From: Aequoribacter sp049615385
GTDB taxonomy: Bacteria; Pseudomonadota; Gammaproteobacteria; Pseudomonadales; Halieaceae
Reading direction: 5' to 3' (one strand)
DNA: 64,000 nt
Assembly: GCF_049615385.1 (NCBI RefSeq)
Contig: NZ_JBMZFL010000002.1
Shown here one piece after another: positions 43,344 to 51,863 of this stretch; positions within the stretch are counted from its first letter, which is position 1; the number at the start of each line of letters is the position of its first letter. The position numbers and the translations under genes are program-made. The notes beneath the pieces are model-generated. The model saw only the letters and a program-made list of their open reading frames with translations. It did no database searches and was not told where the DNA came from.

Positions 43344-43945
43344 ACTGCCACCCAGGTGTGGCTAACGAGTACTTGGTCGCCGCTGTAAACGGTAGCTTTG
43401 TATTCGCTGCCCGCTTCCACTGGGCCAACCCCTGCTGGCGTCCCGGTCATTATGATGTCTTGGTCGCACAGCGTCATAAAATGATCAAGCTCGTTCAATA
43501 TGATCTGTGGTGGATACAGCATCATGCTGACGTGCCCTTGTTGCCTGAGTTCGCCGTTTACGTGCAGGGTCAAGTGTAGATCGTCCAAACTGTCAGGTGC
43601 CGTCACGAAATCACTGATCACGGCAGCCCCATCAAACGCTTTAGCCCGCTCCCATGGCAGTCCCTGTTTCTTCAGACCGTTTTGCGTTTCCCGTTTGGTT
43701 AAGTCAAAGCCTACAGCAAGCCCCTGCACCTGACCGGCATGCATTAGCAAGCAAATTTCAGTTTCGTAGTGCAGTGTCTCGTCTAAGGTCGCGTGTAGGG
43801 TATCGCTTAATGCGGTTGGTGGTTTGAGGAACACCGTCATGTCGTCGGGCTTTAATCCGCCCATTTCTTCTATGTGGGCGGCGTAGTTTTTGCCAATGCA
43901 CACAATTTTCGTGGGGTGTATTAGGTTGCTATTAAACGATGGCAT
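43340..43945 (-). CDS. Fumarylacetoacetate hydrolase (FAH) family protein
   Basis: 201 aa. KIVCIGKNYAAHIEEMG near residue 15, VFLKPPTAL, the metal-binding ETEICLLMH (two Glu) and the late MTGTPAGVGPVEAG mark the YcgM-like FAH group, which includes acylpyruvases and oxaloacetate decarboxylases such as FAHD1. The likely reaction is cleavage or decarboxylation of a 2-oxo diacid. It stands alone on the minus strand, with the TonB receptor gene divergent about 210 bp away. Confidence 0.9.
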   Translation of the reverse strand: MPSFNSNLIHPTKIVCIGKNYAAHIEEMGGLKPDDMTVFLKPPTALSDTLHATLDETLHYETEICLLMHAGQVQGLAVGFDLTKRETQNGLKKQGLPWERAKAFDGAAVISDFVTAPDSLDDLHLTLHVNGELRQQGHVSMMLYPPQIILNELDHFMTLCDQDIIMTGTPAGVGPVEAGSEYKATVYSGDQVLVSHTWVAV

Positions 43946-44155
43946 GAGTCGCCCGGCTGTGAATTTAGTAATAAACGAATGATACTCTCATGCAAATTCG
44001 TAATCACCTTTGCTCGGTGCCTGCTTCGTAATAAAAAGATGGTCTCCTGTCATGCAACGGTTACAAATTCGTCAACAAACTGCAGGAAAAACGCAAAGAT
44101 TTGCTCCTAACCTTGTGCTGGGTCCACAGGCCCAGTTGACTATTAAGGAGCAACC

Positions 44156-46459
44156 ATGAAACGAATGAAAAGCAGTATTAAAGCACTGTCTATCGCGGTG
44201 TTGGCCGCCTCACAAGTGTCGTTTGCCGACACCAATGCGATGGAGGAAATTATCGTAACCGCCCAAAAGCGTGACCAATCGGTGCTTGATGTGGCGGCGA
44301 CGATGGACGTTATTTCGGCTGAATTTCTTGAGCGCACTAACACGACGGAATTAGATGATTTATCGCGAGTGCTACCCAACGTGGTAATTCAAGAGCAAGC
44401 CGTGAGCTTGCCCTCGTTTAACATTCGTGGGATTACCGACGACACCGCATCGGTGTCTGCAACGCCCCGAATCTCGGTGTATCAAGATGGCTTTGATATC
44501 TCGAAAAAAACGGTATCGAGCGCGGCATTGTACGACATCGCTCGTGTCGAAGTATTAAAAGGCCCTCAACCAACTTTATTCGGAGTCGCCGCTGCTAACG
44601 GCGCGGTCAGTATTATTACCAATACCCCTGACTCTGAATTTGACGCCGATGCGCGTTTTGCTCTGAACACTGAGGCGGGCGTCGAAACACAAGCTATGAT
44701 CAACTTACCTGTTAACGACCGTAACGCATTTCGTATCGCAGGCATTTATCGTGAGATGGATGGTGTCATCAAAAATACGGCGTGTTCGGCGAACTCATAC
44801 AACCCGAGTGGCCAAATTACCGATCACACAGGTGCTGTAAAAAGCTGTAAGGGTGGCGACTTAAACGGTGTCTCGGTTCAAGCCTTACGTGCAAGCTTTA
44901 AAACGACTTACGATAACTGGGATTTAGTGTTGCGCGCGGGGTATGAGTACAACGACCAGCCCGGCATTGCCTTTAAGTCCGGCTCGATAGCACCAAAAAA
45001 TGGCAACTTAAGTCCTTTTACCTCGGCCGAGCTGGGCTTTGGTTCAGAGCTTGGTATCGAACGCAAGCTCCTCACGGGCGACTTTACCTTCAATTATCGT
45101 TTCTCAGAAAGTTTGTCTGCGCTCGTTGACGGCTATTACAAAGACGTTGAGTTAAACGAAGCGTTCGATGCAGATGGTACCGGCCTGCGTATTCAGGACG
45201 CCTATTTCGACAACGACGCGATCTTATACGGGGCTTCAGCGCGACTTGTATTTGATGATGGTGAGCGGTTCGCAGGATTTGTGGGCATCTCGAATTCACA
45301 AGATCAATCGAAATTACCTTACTACGTCATGGTTGACCCTTACGTACGTGGGACTTTCGATGCGGTAAAGGCAGCCTTAGAAGCGGCGAACCCCGATATT
45401 CCCTTGAACCAAAATATCTCGACTAAGGCGTCTTTGGCTCAGATCGAAGCCCTGCGCGCGACCTTGGTTTCAAGCTTGTTCAACGCCGATGGCACGGTAA
45501 TCTCAGATCCGAACTTGCCGTCTTCGTTTGTGCAAGGTCCGTACACCTTTGAGGCCGAGTTAGATATTAACTCGATCGTAGCTGAGGGTTCGTATCAGCT
45601 AACGGAGAAAATCAACGCGACGGCGGGTGTTCGCTATATCGACGAAACGCGCCTAACTCGCAACTTTGTGGTTTTTGAAGCCGAAAAGGATTTCACTGCG
45701 ACTTTGCCTCGCTTAGCGTTGAACTACGCCTACAGCGACGATTTGTCGTTCTACTTTAACTACGCGCAAGGCCGCCGTTCGCCTGTGGTAGATCCTAACT
45801 TCGGTGCAACGGTGATCACCAAGGCGGAAACGGTAGACTCTTACGATGTCGGCTTTAAGTATATGGGTGATCGCTGGTCGTTGTTCGCTGCCCTGTTTAC
45901 GTATCAGTATCAGGACTATCAGCAGAGCTACACGGATGCGACCACGTTGCAAAGCATTACGGTGACCGTAGGCGACTCGACCATGTCGGGTTTTGAAGCT
46001 ACCGCGCGCTTTATTCCAAGCGACACCCTAATGATTAGCGCAAGCGTAGGTTTACTGGATGCGACCTTTGCGAATAAAACAGCCGATGGTCAGGTATTTG
46101 ATTACGCCGGCAATAACTTCCGCTTAGCCCCAGAGGTGTCGGGTTCGTTAAACATCAACAAGCGTGTCAATTGGTCAGATTGGACCCTGGATATGGATTT
46201 GTTGATGTCCTACCAATCTGAAGTGTTCTTCGAGAGCTCAAACTACCCAGGTTTGTCGCAGGACGCGTACTGGATTACCGATGCCTCGGTTATGCTGAAC
46301 CGCAAAGGCTCCTCCATCAAGTATGAGTTATACGCTGATAACGTGTTTGACGAAGAGTATTTGATCGACGCCGGTAATACCGGTGGTGGCATTGGTATCC
46401 CGACTTACGTACCGGGCATGCCCATGATCGCCGGTGTTCGCGTTTACGTGGATTTCTAG
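44156..46459 (+). CDS. TonB-dependent outer-membrane receptor
   Basis: 767 aa. ATG 44156 has AAGGAG 6 bp upstream. Signal peptide SIKALSIAVLAASQVSFA, TonB box MEEIIVTAQKR, plug with LPSFNIRGITDD and ARVEVLKGPQPTLFGVAAANGAVSIITNTP, a beta barrel, and the end PMIAGVRVYVDF with C-terminal Phe. The EEIIVTAQKR-type group is widespread in marine proteobacteria and takes up siderophores, polyphenols or other organics; no specific ligand can be assigned. It converges with a PhoD-type phosphatase gene; a shared terminator lies between them. Confidence 0.92.
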   Translation: MKRMKSSIKALSIAVLAASQVSFADTNAMEEIIVTAQKRDQSVLDVAATMDVISAEFLERTNTTELDDLSRVLPNVVIQEQAVSLPSFNIRGITDDTASVSATPRISVYQDGFDISKKTVSSAALYDIARVEVLKGPQPTLFGVAAANGAVSIITNTPDSEFDADARFALNTEAGVETQAMINLPVNDRNAFRIAGIYREMDGVIKNTACSANSYNPSGQITDHTGAVKSCKGGDLNGVSVQALRASFKTTYDNWDLVLRAGYEYNDQPGIAFKSGSIAPKNGNLSPFTSAELGFGSELGIERKLLTGDFTFNYRFSESLSALVDGYYKDVELNEAFDADGTGLRIQDAYFDNDAILYGASARLVFDDGERFAGFVGISNSQDQSKLPYYVMVDPYVRGTFDAVKAALEAANPDIPLNQNISTKASLAQIEALRATLVSSLFNADGTVISDPNLPSSFVQGPYTFEAELDINSIVAEGSYQLTEKINATAGVRYIDETRLTRNFVVFEAEKDFTATLPRLALNYAYSDDLSFYFNYAQGRRSPVVDPNFGATVITKAETVDSYDVGFKYMGDRWSLFAALFTYQYQDYQQSYTDATTLQSITVTVGDSTMSGFEATARFIPSDTLMISASVGLLDATFANKTADGQVFDYAGNNFRLAPEVSGSLNINKRVNWSDWTLDMDLLMSYQSEVFFESSNYPGLSQDAYWITDASVMLNRKGSSIKYELYADNVFDEEYLIDAGNTGGGIGIPTYVPGMPMIAGVRVYVDF

Positions 46460-46477
46460 ACTGCGAGCTCAATAAAG

Positions 46478-46507
46478 CCCGGTCAGTGTGAGCTGGCCGG
46501 GTTTTTT
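46478..46507. terminator. Rho-independent terminator after the TonB receptor
   Basis: Arms CCCGGTCAG (46478-46486) and CTGGCCGGG (46493-46501), one G-T pair, 6-base loop, followed by TTTTTT on the plus strand. AATAAAG on the left gives a weaker T-run on the minus strand, so it may serve the facing PhoD gene as well. Confidence 0.85.
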
Positions 46508-46558
46508 ATTGGGTGTTTTTTAGATTGGTAAGCGCTTTGTTCCGCGATAAGCCTGATT

Positions 46559-48199
46559 CTAGGTTTTGTTGTAACGACGCTTGCCGGCAGACGCGCGCAG
46601 CGGTGCACTGCTAGTTACCGAGTACTCGCGCGAAAGTACTGTAGAGACATAGCGAAATTGTGTCTCCGCCCCACTGGGTGTCAGGGTCAGCAGGGCCCAG
46701 CCTCGTTGCGAGGTGTCGGCCTCGACCAGTTCAGGACTGGACGCCAAAAACGATGCCTTGGTCGTTTCTATTGGCAGAGGCAGAAAGCTCTCAAGCCCTG
46801 GGCTGGATATCCCCGGGGTGCCCAGCTCAATACCGACGGCATTACCCTCAGCGTTGCGCAGGTTAAAGGCCCACGCATTGTGTGTATCTCCGGCCAATGA
46901 AATTGGGTTCACAGCGTACTCTAATAAGTCGTCATATAGGCGTTCCCGCGCTGCTGGGTAGCCATCCCACGCATCTAGGTTCAGTGGTAATCCTAGCTTG
47001 GCTAGGTTTAGCATGCTCTTCATTCGCTGTTTATAGCTGTCGGGAATGGGCGCTTCGTCGACAATTGCGGGGTCAATCGAGGGTATCAAAACTTTGCCCA
47101 TGAGTACCTGCTGACCCAGCACCTGCCAAGTGGCTCCTCGGGTTTTACTCTTTTGTAGTTTATTGCGTAGCCAATCGGCTTGGGGTTTGCCTAGCAGTTC
47201 TCGTTCGGGCTTGTTCAGTTTGGTATCAGCAAAGGTGCGGGGGTCTTTGCCCAGATCACTGCTGTACTCGAGCTGCTCATCGCGGCCGACAAAACGCGTA
47301 TCAAGCATGATTAAGTCCGCTAGATTGCCAATCTCGAAGCTGCGATAAATATTCTCTTGGTCAGATTCGCGGGTGCGAATAGGCATCCACTCGTGGTAGG
47401 CCTTTTTTGCTGCCGCAATACGCGTGCCGAAGTCGCCTTCGCCTTCGTTATGGTTTTCAGCGCCCGAGTGCCAGGTGTTATTCATGAGTTCGTGATCGTC
47501 CCAAACGGCGATCATTGGGTGATTTCGATGCAGGGCTTGAAGGTCGGCATCGGTGCGGTACAAGCCGTAGCGCATGCGGTAGTCCTCGAGCGCAATAATT
47601 TCGGTGCTAGGTTGTACTCGACGACCGAGTTGCTCGACCGCAATGGGGTTGGAATAAACACCGTCGGCGTATTCATAAATGTAGTCACCCAAATGCAGTA
47701 CCACATCTAAATCAGCTTGTGCCATGTCTTGATAAGCGTTGAAATAGCCCTGAGGATAGTTTGAGCAGGATGCCACACCCATTTTAAACTCTCGGACCTT
47801 GCCCTTTGGCAGCGTTTTGGTCTTGCCAACAATCGAGCTAACGCCTTCACAAGTAAAGCGATAATAGTATTGTTTGCCGGCTTTCAGGCCCGTGGCATCC
47901 ACTTTCACGGTGTAGTCTCGGCTGCCGTCGGTTTCGGTCGTACCTTCAACCACCATTTTTCTGAACTTGGCGTCGCTCGCGATTTGCCACTCGACCTTAA
48001 GCTGTTGGTGTGCGCCGTGACCCGGAATGACGCGGGTCCAAAGAATTACGCGATCGTGCAATGGATCGCCACTGGCAATACCGTGAGTGAAGTGAACAGG
48101 GTTTTCTGCGTTTACGCTAAAGCCGCGGAGGGCGAGCAAGCCAAGCGTCGCGCTCAGGCCTTTGACAAGGGTTCTGCGCTTTATCGATTCTAGTGGCAT
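46559..48199 (-). CDS. PhoD-like alkaline phosphatase, Tat-exported
   Basis: 546 aa. A Tat signal starts the protein (KRRTLVKGLSATLGLLAL, twin Arg at 8-9), as usual for PhoD, whose Fe/Ca site is assembled before export. VHFTHGIASGDPLHDRVILWTRV, MGVASCSNYPQGYFNAY, LHLGDYIYEYADG, IAVWDDHELMNN, WLRNKLQKSKTRGATWQVLGQQVLMG (in parts) and SLAGDTHNAW are the PhoD/phosphodiesterase landmarks. It releases phosphate from phosphate esters in the periplasm. GGAG lies 7 bp before the ATG. The preceding Spy-like gene ends about 100 bp upstream behind a hairpin. Confidence 0.93.
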   Translation of the reverse strand: MPLESIKRRTLVKGLSATLGLLALRGFSVNAENPVHFTHGIASGDPLHDRVILWTRVIPGHGAHQQLKVEWQIASDAKFRKMVVEGTTETDGSRDYTVKVDATGLKAGKQYYYRFTCEGVSSIVGKTKTLPKGKVREFKMGVASCSNYPQGYFNAYQDMAQADLDVVLHLGDYIYEYADGVYSNPIAVEQLGRRVQPSTEIIALEDYRMRYGLYRTDADLQALHRNHPMIAVWDDHELMNNTWHSGAENHNEGEGDFGTRIAAAKKAYHEWMPIRTRESDQENIYRSFEIGNLADLIMLDTRFVGRDEQLEYSSDLGKDPRTFADTKLNKPERELLGKPQADWLRNKLQKSKTRGATWQVLGQQVLMGKVLIPSIDPAIVDEAPIPDSYKQRMKSMLNLAKLGLPLNLDAWDGYPAARERLYDDLLEYAVNPISLAGDTHNAWAFNLRNAEGNAVGIELGTPGISSPGLESFLPLPIETTKASFLASSPELVEADTSQRGWALLTLTPSGAETQFRYVSTVLSREYSVTSSAPLRASAGKRRYNKT

Positions 48200-48266
48200 A
48201 CCAAGACTCCTAATTAGACAGTTGCCTCAGCTTACCCCTAAATCGCTACAGTTTCATGGCAAGATT

Positions 48267-48288
48267 GCGGGCTGATAGCTCAGCCCGC
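48267..48288 (-). terminator. Hairpin after the Spy-like gene
   Basis: Perfect 9-bp arms GCGGGCTGA (48267-48275) and TCAGCCCGC (48280-48288), 4-base loop, starting 12 bp past the Spy-like stop. On the minus strand it is followed by AATCTT, a poor T-run, so a moderately strong terminator or mRNA-stabilising stem. Confidence 0.6.
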
Positions 48289-48299
48289 CATGCACGGGT

Positions 48300-48689
48300 T
48301 TAGTAACGTTCTTTGTGCTTTTCGCGCTTTTCTTTCCACTTCTCCATTTTTTCTTCGCGGCGTTCATCACGCTCTTCGCGCATGTTGTCGAGCTTCTGCA
48401 TTTGCTCTGGCGTTAAGACGCCGCTGAGTTGGCTGCGCATGTCGGCTTGCATGGCGTCGCGCTGTGCTTTGTGAGCTTCCATCATCGCCTTCCGTTTTTC
48501 ACCCTGCGCTTTCATGATTTGCGCAACTTGAGATTTTTGCTCGTCGTTAAGATCTAATTGCTGCGCCATTTTCTCTAGACGCTTGCCGTCACCACGGCCG
48601 CGCTCGCCATCTTCATGATGCATTGCAAATGCGCCCGCGCTCATAGTCAATGCAAGAGCGATACTACTTATTACGGTTTTTGTGTTCAT
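48300..48689 (-). CDS. Spy/CpxP-like periplasmic chaperone
   Basis: 129 aa from ATG 48689 with GGAGAG 5 bp upstream. Signal peptide MNTKTVISSIALALTMSAGAFA, then a highly charged helical protein: LDLNDEQKSQVAQIMKAQ and SGVLTPEQMQKLDNMREER carry the two L-T/N-x-E-Q type repeats of the Spy/CpxP (LTXXQ) family; the C terminus is rich in Lys, Arg and Glu. Family members bind misfolded periplasmic proteins or restrain the sensor kinase. It follows a BaeR-like regulator gene with an 87-bp gap that contains a motif shared with the kinase promoter, suggesting it is a target of that system. Confidence 0.88.
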   Translation of the reverse strand: MNTKTVISSIALALTMSAGAFAMHHEDGERGRGDGKRLEKMAQQLDLNDEQKSQVAQIMKAQGEKRKAMMEAHKAQRDAMQADMRSQLSGVLTPEQMQKLDNMREERDERREEKMEKWKEKREKHKERY

Positions 48690-48754
48690 GACAACTCTCC
48701 TGTGGGTTGAAGGGCAGCCTTGCGTCACTGCCACGGTTTCATAGTACGACTGTA

Positions 48755-48772
48755 TTGTGCACAAATTATGGA
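48755..48772. promoter_or_regulatory. Putative response-regulator site before the Spy-like gene
   Basis: TTGTGCACAAATTATGGA, containing the perfect palindrome TTGTGCACAA (48755-48764). Nearly the same word stands before the kinase gene at 50832-50849. It is 66 bp upstream of the Spy-like start and just past the regulator stop. A related half, TTTTGTGCAA, lies at 48786-48795. Confidence 0.5.
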
Positions 48773-48776
48773 ATAA

Positions 48777-49457
48777 TTAAGGTAATTTTGTGCAAGGCTT
48801 AAAGCGGTAGCCGGCACCGTAGACGGCTTCTATGACCTCACCTTGGTCGATGTGGTTCAATTTTTGTCTGAGCTTCTTAATGTGGCTATCAATAGTTCTG
48901 TCGCTGACCACGCGACCGTCGCTATAGATGCGATCAATTAATTCATCGCGATTGAATAGCCTGTTAGGAGCGGCTGTCAGCGCGGCGAGTAACGCAAACT
49001 CTATGGCGGTTAAATCGGTGGATCGGTTTCTAAACTGAGCGGTCAAGGTGTCTTGGTCAAGTTGCAGAGTGCTAGTTGGTGATTGAGCTGAATCCAGGGC
49101 GAGACGGCGCAAATTGGCCTTAACACGAGCGACGACCTCGCGGGGGCTAAAAGGTTTGACGATGTAATCGTCGCCGCCAAGTTCCAGGCCCATCAGCCGA
49201 TCTTCTTCGGCAATGCGGGCGGTTAAAAACAAAATGGGCGCTGAGCTAGATAACCGCAACTGTTTGCAGACACTAAAACCATCGCCATCGGGCAGCATGA
49301 CATCCAACAAAAACAAATCAAAGTGCTGACTTGTTGCAAGCGAGAGGGCATCTTGCCCGCTGTGTGCCGTTGCGATATCAAAGCCCGCCTGCGTGAGATA
49401 ATCGGCCAATAGTCTGGCGATCTTGGGGTCGTCTTCTATAATGGCGATAGAGCTCAC
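48777..49457 (-). CDS. OmpR-family response regulator (BaeR/CpxR-like)
   Basis: 226 aa. Receiver domain with acidic EDD (8-10), phosphoacceptor D52 in FLLDVMLPDGDGF, FLTARIAEEDRLMGLELGGDDYIVKPFSPREVVARV with the conserved Lys, then a winged-helix output domain with LTAIEFALLAALTAAPNRLFNRDELIDRIYSD and VVSDRTIDSHIKKLRQKL. Its start overlaps the end of the sensor kinase gene by 4 bp, making a two-component operon. The Spy-like chaperone gene next to it is the classical target of BaeSR and CpxAR in enterobacteria, hence the name comparison. Confidence 0.93.
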   Translation of the reverse strand: MSSIAIIEDDPKIARLLADYLTQAGFDIATAHSGQDALSLATSQHFDLFLLDVMLPDGDGFSVCKQLRLSSSAPILFLTARIAEEDRLMGLELGGDDYIVKPFSPREVVARVKANLRRLALDSAQSPTSTLQLDQDTLTAQFRNRSTDLTAIEFALLAALTAAPNRLFNRDELIDRIYSDGRVVSDRTIDSHIKKLRQKLNHIDQGEVIEAVYGAGYRFKPCTKLP

Positions 49458-50794
49458 AACGACACCTTAGCGACAGGCCAAGAAAATGCGACTTTCAATC
49501 CCCCCAAAGGGGATGCGTCGGCGTGAACTTGACCGCCATGAGCAAGCACCAGCGAACGCACGATTGCCAAGCCCAAACCGGCGCCGCCACTCACCCTTTG
49601 CCGTGAGCTATCGGCGCGATAAAGCCGCTCAAAGTTGCCGCTAAAACCCGGACCTGAGTCTTCGATGCACCATTCGATTGTGTCGCCTGCCAGCTTCGCA
49701 GAGAAACGAATATTCGCCTCTGACTGGCAGTAGCGAATGCAATTGCTCAACAGGTTGTCTAGGATCTGGGCTAATCTCTGAGGGTCAGCCAGTAAGTTGA
49801 ACTCTTTATTGTCGATTGCGAGTTCCATACCGTGCCCCTTTGCCTGCAAAGCGCTCGCATGCCGCTGTATAGCGGCATCGATGGCCTCGACTAAGTTGCA
49901 AGCCTGAACGTTCAAAACCATTGCGTTGATATCAGCTTGGGCTAAATCGTTGAGATCGTTCACCAAAAAATGGAGGTGATTGATTTCTTCTAATAGCGAG
50001 CTAACTGCACGTTGGTCGAGTGGCCGAATACCGTCTTGCAGCGCCTCAGCTTCACCTTGGAGTACCGTTAAGGGGGTGCGTAGTTCATGAGCGATATCGG
50101 CAAGCCACTGCTGTTGGGCTTGCTCGTGCTCTTTTAGCGTAGCCGCTAGCTGCGCAATATCGGTCGCCAAGCTTTTGAGTTCCCGAGTATTCGTTGTGGG
50201 GGGGGTTACATCACGTTCGCCCTGATTCAGAAGATTGATGTTGCGCGACAAAGCTCGGATGGGCGCCGTGAAATACCCCGAAAACCACCACGCAAAGCCA
50301 AAGGCGGCGATACTGGCAAAGGCGGCCGTGATAGCAAAACTGCGTTTTTGCTGAGCGGCAAATAATTGTTCTAGGCCCGCGGGGATTGCCTGAATGCGAG
50401 GTATGGCCAAATAACCGATGGTTTGGTTGTTTACAGCGATCGCCTGCTTAACGAGATTGTTGGGATTGCGTTTCGGGCCCAGCAATAGGCGTTGCTCGGC
50501 GTCCAGCAGCAGTAAGCGCCGAGTGCGCCTGCGTTCGTGTTCGCGCCCCATAACGTCGCCCGCTATGGCTCGCCTCAGGATCTCGCTATGCGCTGGGGGC
50601 CAGGCGTTTTCTTGCTGATACAGGTCGACGAGACGCTGCTCGACTTCGCTGGCATTTCGCAACTGCTGTTTGCCCACAAATTCTAAAAAGTCTCGATCAA
50701 AGCCTCGCTGCGTTAACGCATATACCATACCCAGCAGACACAAACTTGCCACGGTAAAGGCGAGAGCAAGTTTTGATCGCAGAGATATCGGCAT
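49454..50794 (-). CDS. Sensor histidine kinase (BaeS-like)
   Basis: 446 aa. First membrane helix at about 8-26, a periplasmic sensor of about 125 residues, second helix at about 152-172, HAMP domain, then HisKA with WLADIAHELRTPLTVLQGE (phosphorylated H236) and an HATPase domain with LDNLLSNCIRYC (N box), IEDSGPGFSG (G1) and GGAGLGLAIVRSLVLAHGG (G2). It is the first gene of the operon with the OmpR-type regulator and the Spy-like protein. The sensor region is basic (REHERRRTRRLLLLDAEQRLL), which could sense envelope damage or metals; signal unproven. Confidence 0.92.
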   Translation of the reverse strand: MPISLRSKLALAFTVASLCLLGMVYALTQRGFDRDFLEFVGKQQLRNASEVEQRLVDLYQQENAWPPAHSEILRRAIAGDVMGREHERRRTRRLLLLDAEQRLLLGPKRNPNNLVKQAIAVNNQTIGYLAIPRIQAIPAGLEQLFAAQQKRSFAITAAFASIAAFGFAWWFSGYFTAPIRALSRNINLLNQGERDVTPPTTNTRELKSLATDIAQLAATLKEHEQAQQQWLADIAHELRTPLTVLQGEAEALQDGIRPLDQRAVSSLLEEINHLHFLVNDLNDLAQADINAMVLNVQACNLVEAIDAAIQRHASALQAKGHGMELAIDNKEFNLLADPQRLAQILDNLLSNCIRYCQSEANIRFSAKLAGDTIEWCIEDSGPGFSGNFERLYRADSSRQRVSGGAGLGLAIVRSLVLAHGGQVHADASPLGGLKVAFSWPVAKVSL

Positions 50795-50831
50795 GGCTTA
50801 CTCCTAATATGACAGCGAGTATAGCTCAGGA

Positions 50832-50849
50832 TTGTGCAACAAATATGGA
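50832..50849. promoter_or_regulatory. Putative response-regulator site before the kinase gene
   Basis: TTGTGCAACAAATATGGA, matching the word at 48755-48772 (TTGTGCACAAATTATGGA) except for one inserted and one deleted base. It is about 38 bp upstream of the kinase start on the minus strand, so it may mark autoregulation. Confidence 0.5.
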
Positions 50850-50908
50850 TTTTGACCCGAGTGCTCGTCGCTCAGTAAAGCGTTGGGGGGCCGAGTATTT
50901 GAACCGTC

Positions 50909-51769
50909 TTACTTAAAAATCACGGTTTTGTTGCCATCTAAAAATACACGGTGCTCCGAGTGCAGTTTTACGGCGCGTGCCAAGGCCATGGTTTCGGTGT
51001 CGCGTCCAACAGCAACCAATTGTTCCGGCGTGTAGGTATGGTCTACGGGTTGCACCGATTGTTCGATGATTGGGCCTTCGTCCAGATCCGCGGTGACGTA
51101 GTGCGCGGTAGCGCCAATAAGCTTTACGCCACGCTCGTAGGCTTGATGGTAGGGTTTGGCGCCTTTAAAACCCGGCAAGAACGAATGGTGAATGTTGATG
51201 GCTCGGCCCTTGAGCGATTGGCACAGGTCGTCGCTTAAGATCTGCATGTAGCGGGCGAGCACCACGAGCTCGGTTTGAGTCTCGCTCACAATGTCCAAGA
51301 GGGCTTGCTCTTGTTGTGCTTTATTATCGGGCGTGACAGGTAGATGAACGAAGCGAATGCCTTCGCGTTCGGCGAGCGCGCGACAGTCTTTGTGGTTAGA
51401 GACGACCGCGGTGATGTCGATGGTCAGCTCTTTCTTGCGAACACGGTAAAGCAAATCGTCTAAACAATGGTCAAACTTACTGACCATAATCAAGGTCTTC
51501 ATCGGGGCCAGGGTATCGTGAAAGGCCCATTCCATATTCAGCGTTTGTGCTATGGGTGCAAACCCTGTGCGCAGTGCGTCCAGCGAGATCGTGTTGACCT
51601 CGAAACGACCCACCGTACGCAAGAAAAAGCGACCGGTATCTTCATCGTCGAATTGGTGGAGTTCCGATAGATAACAACCTTGGTCGGATAGGTAAGAGGT
51701 TACCGCTGCGACAATTCCGCTACTCGCAGGGCAGGTGGCTGTGAGCGTAAAGCTTGTATTGCTGGTCAT
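50909..51769 (-). CDS. purU: Formyltetrahydrofolate deformylase
   Basis: 286 aa. PurU hydrolyses 10-formyltetrahydrofolate to tetrahydrofolate and formate, balancing one-carbon pools for purine synthesis. An N-terminal ACT domain (FTLTATCPASSGIVAAVTSYL, about 6-26) is followed by a formyl-transferase-like catalytic domain: MVSKFDHCLDDLLYR, LVVLARYMQILSD, INIHHSFLPGFKGAKPYHQAYERGVKLIGATAHYVTADLDEGPII with the Asn-His-Asp catalytic set. It could use the formate link with the FrmA-FghA pathway elsewhere in the window. Monocistronic, followed by no gene on the same strand until the spy operon. Confidence 0.95.
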   Translation of the reverse strand: MTSNTSFTLTATCPASSGIVAAVTSYLSDQGCYLSELHQFDDEDTGRFFLRTVGRFEVNTISLDALRTGFAPIAQTLNMEWAFHDTLAPMKTLIMVSKFDHCLDDLLYRVRKKELTIDITAVVSNHKDCRALAEREGIRFVHLPVTPDNKAQQEQALLDIVSETQTELVVLARYMQILSDDLCQSLKGRAINIHHSFLPGFKGAKPYHQAYERGVKLIGATAHYVTADLDEGPIIEQSVQPVDHTYTPEQLVAVGRDTETMALARAVKLHSEHRVFLDGNKTVIFK

Positions 51770-51863
51770 GGCTCTTTATCCGGTCGTTTTTACAGGGCGC
51801 AAGGATACCGCAGCTACCCGAATAATCGAACCGCTTTGTACCCCGATGGGTCCGCTCAGCCGA

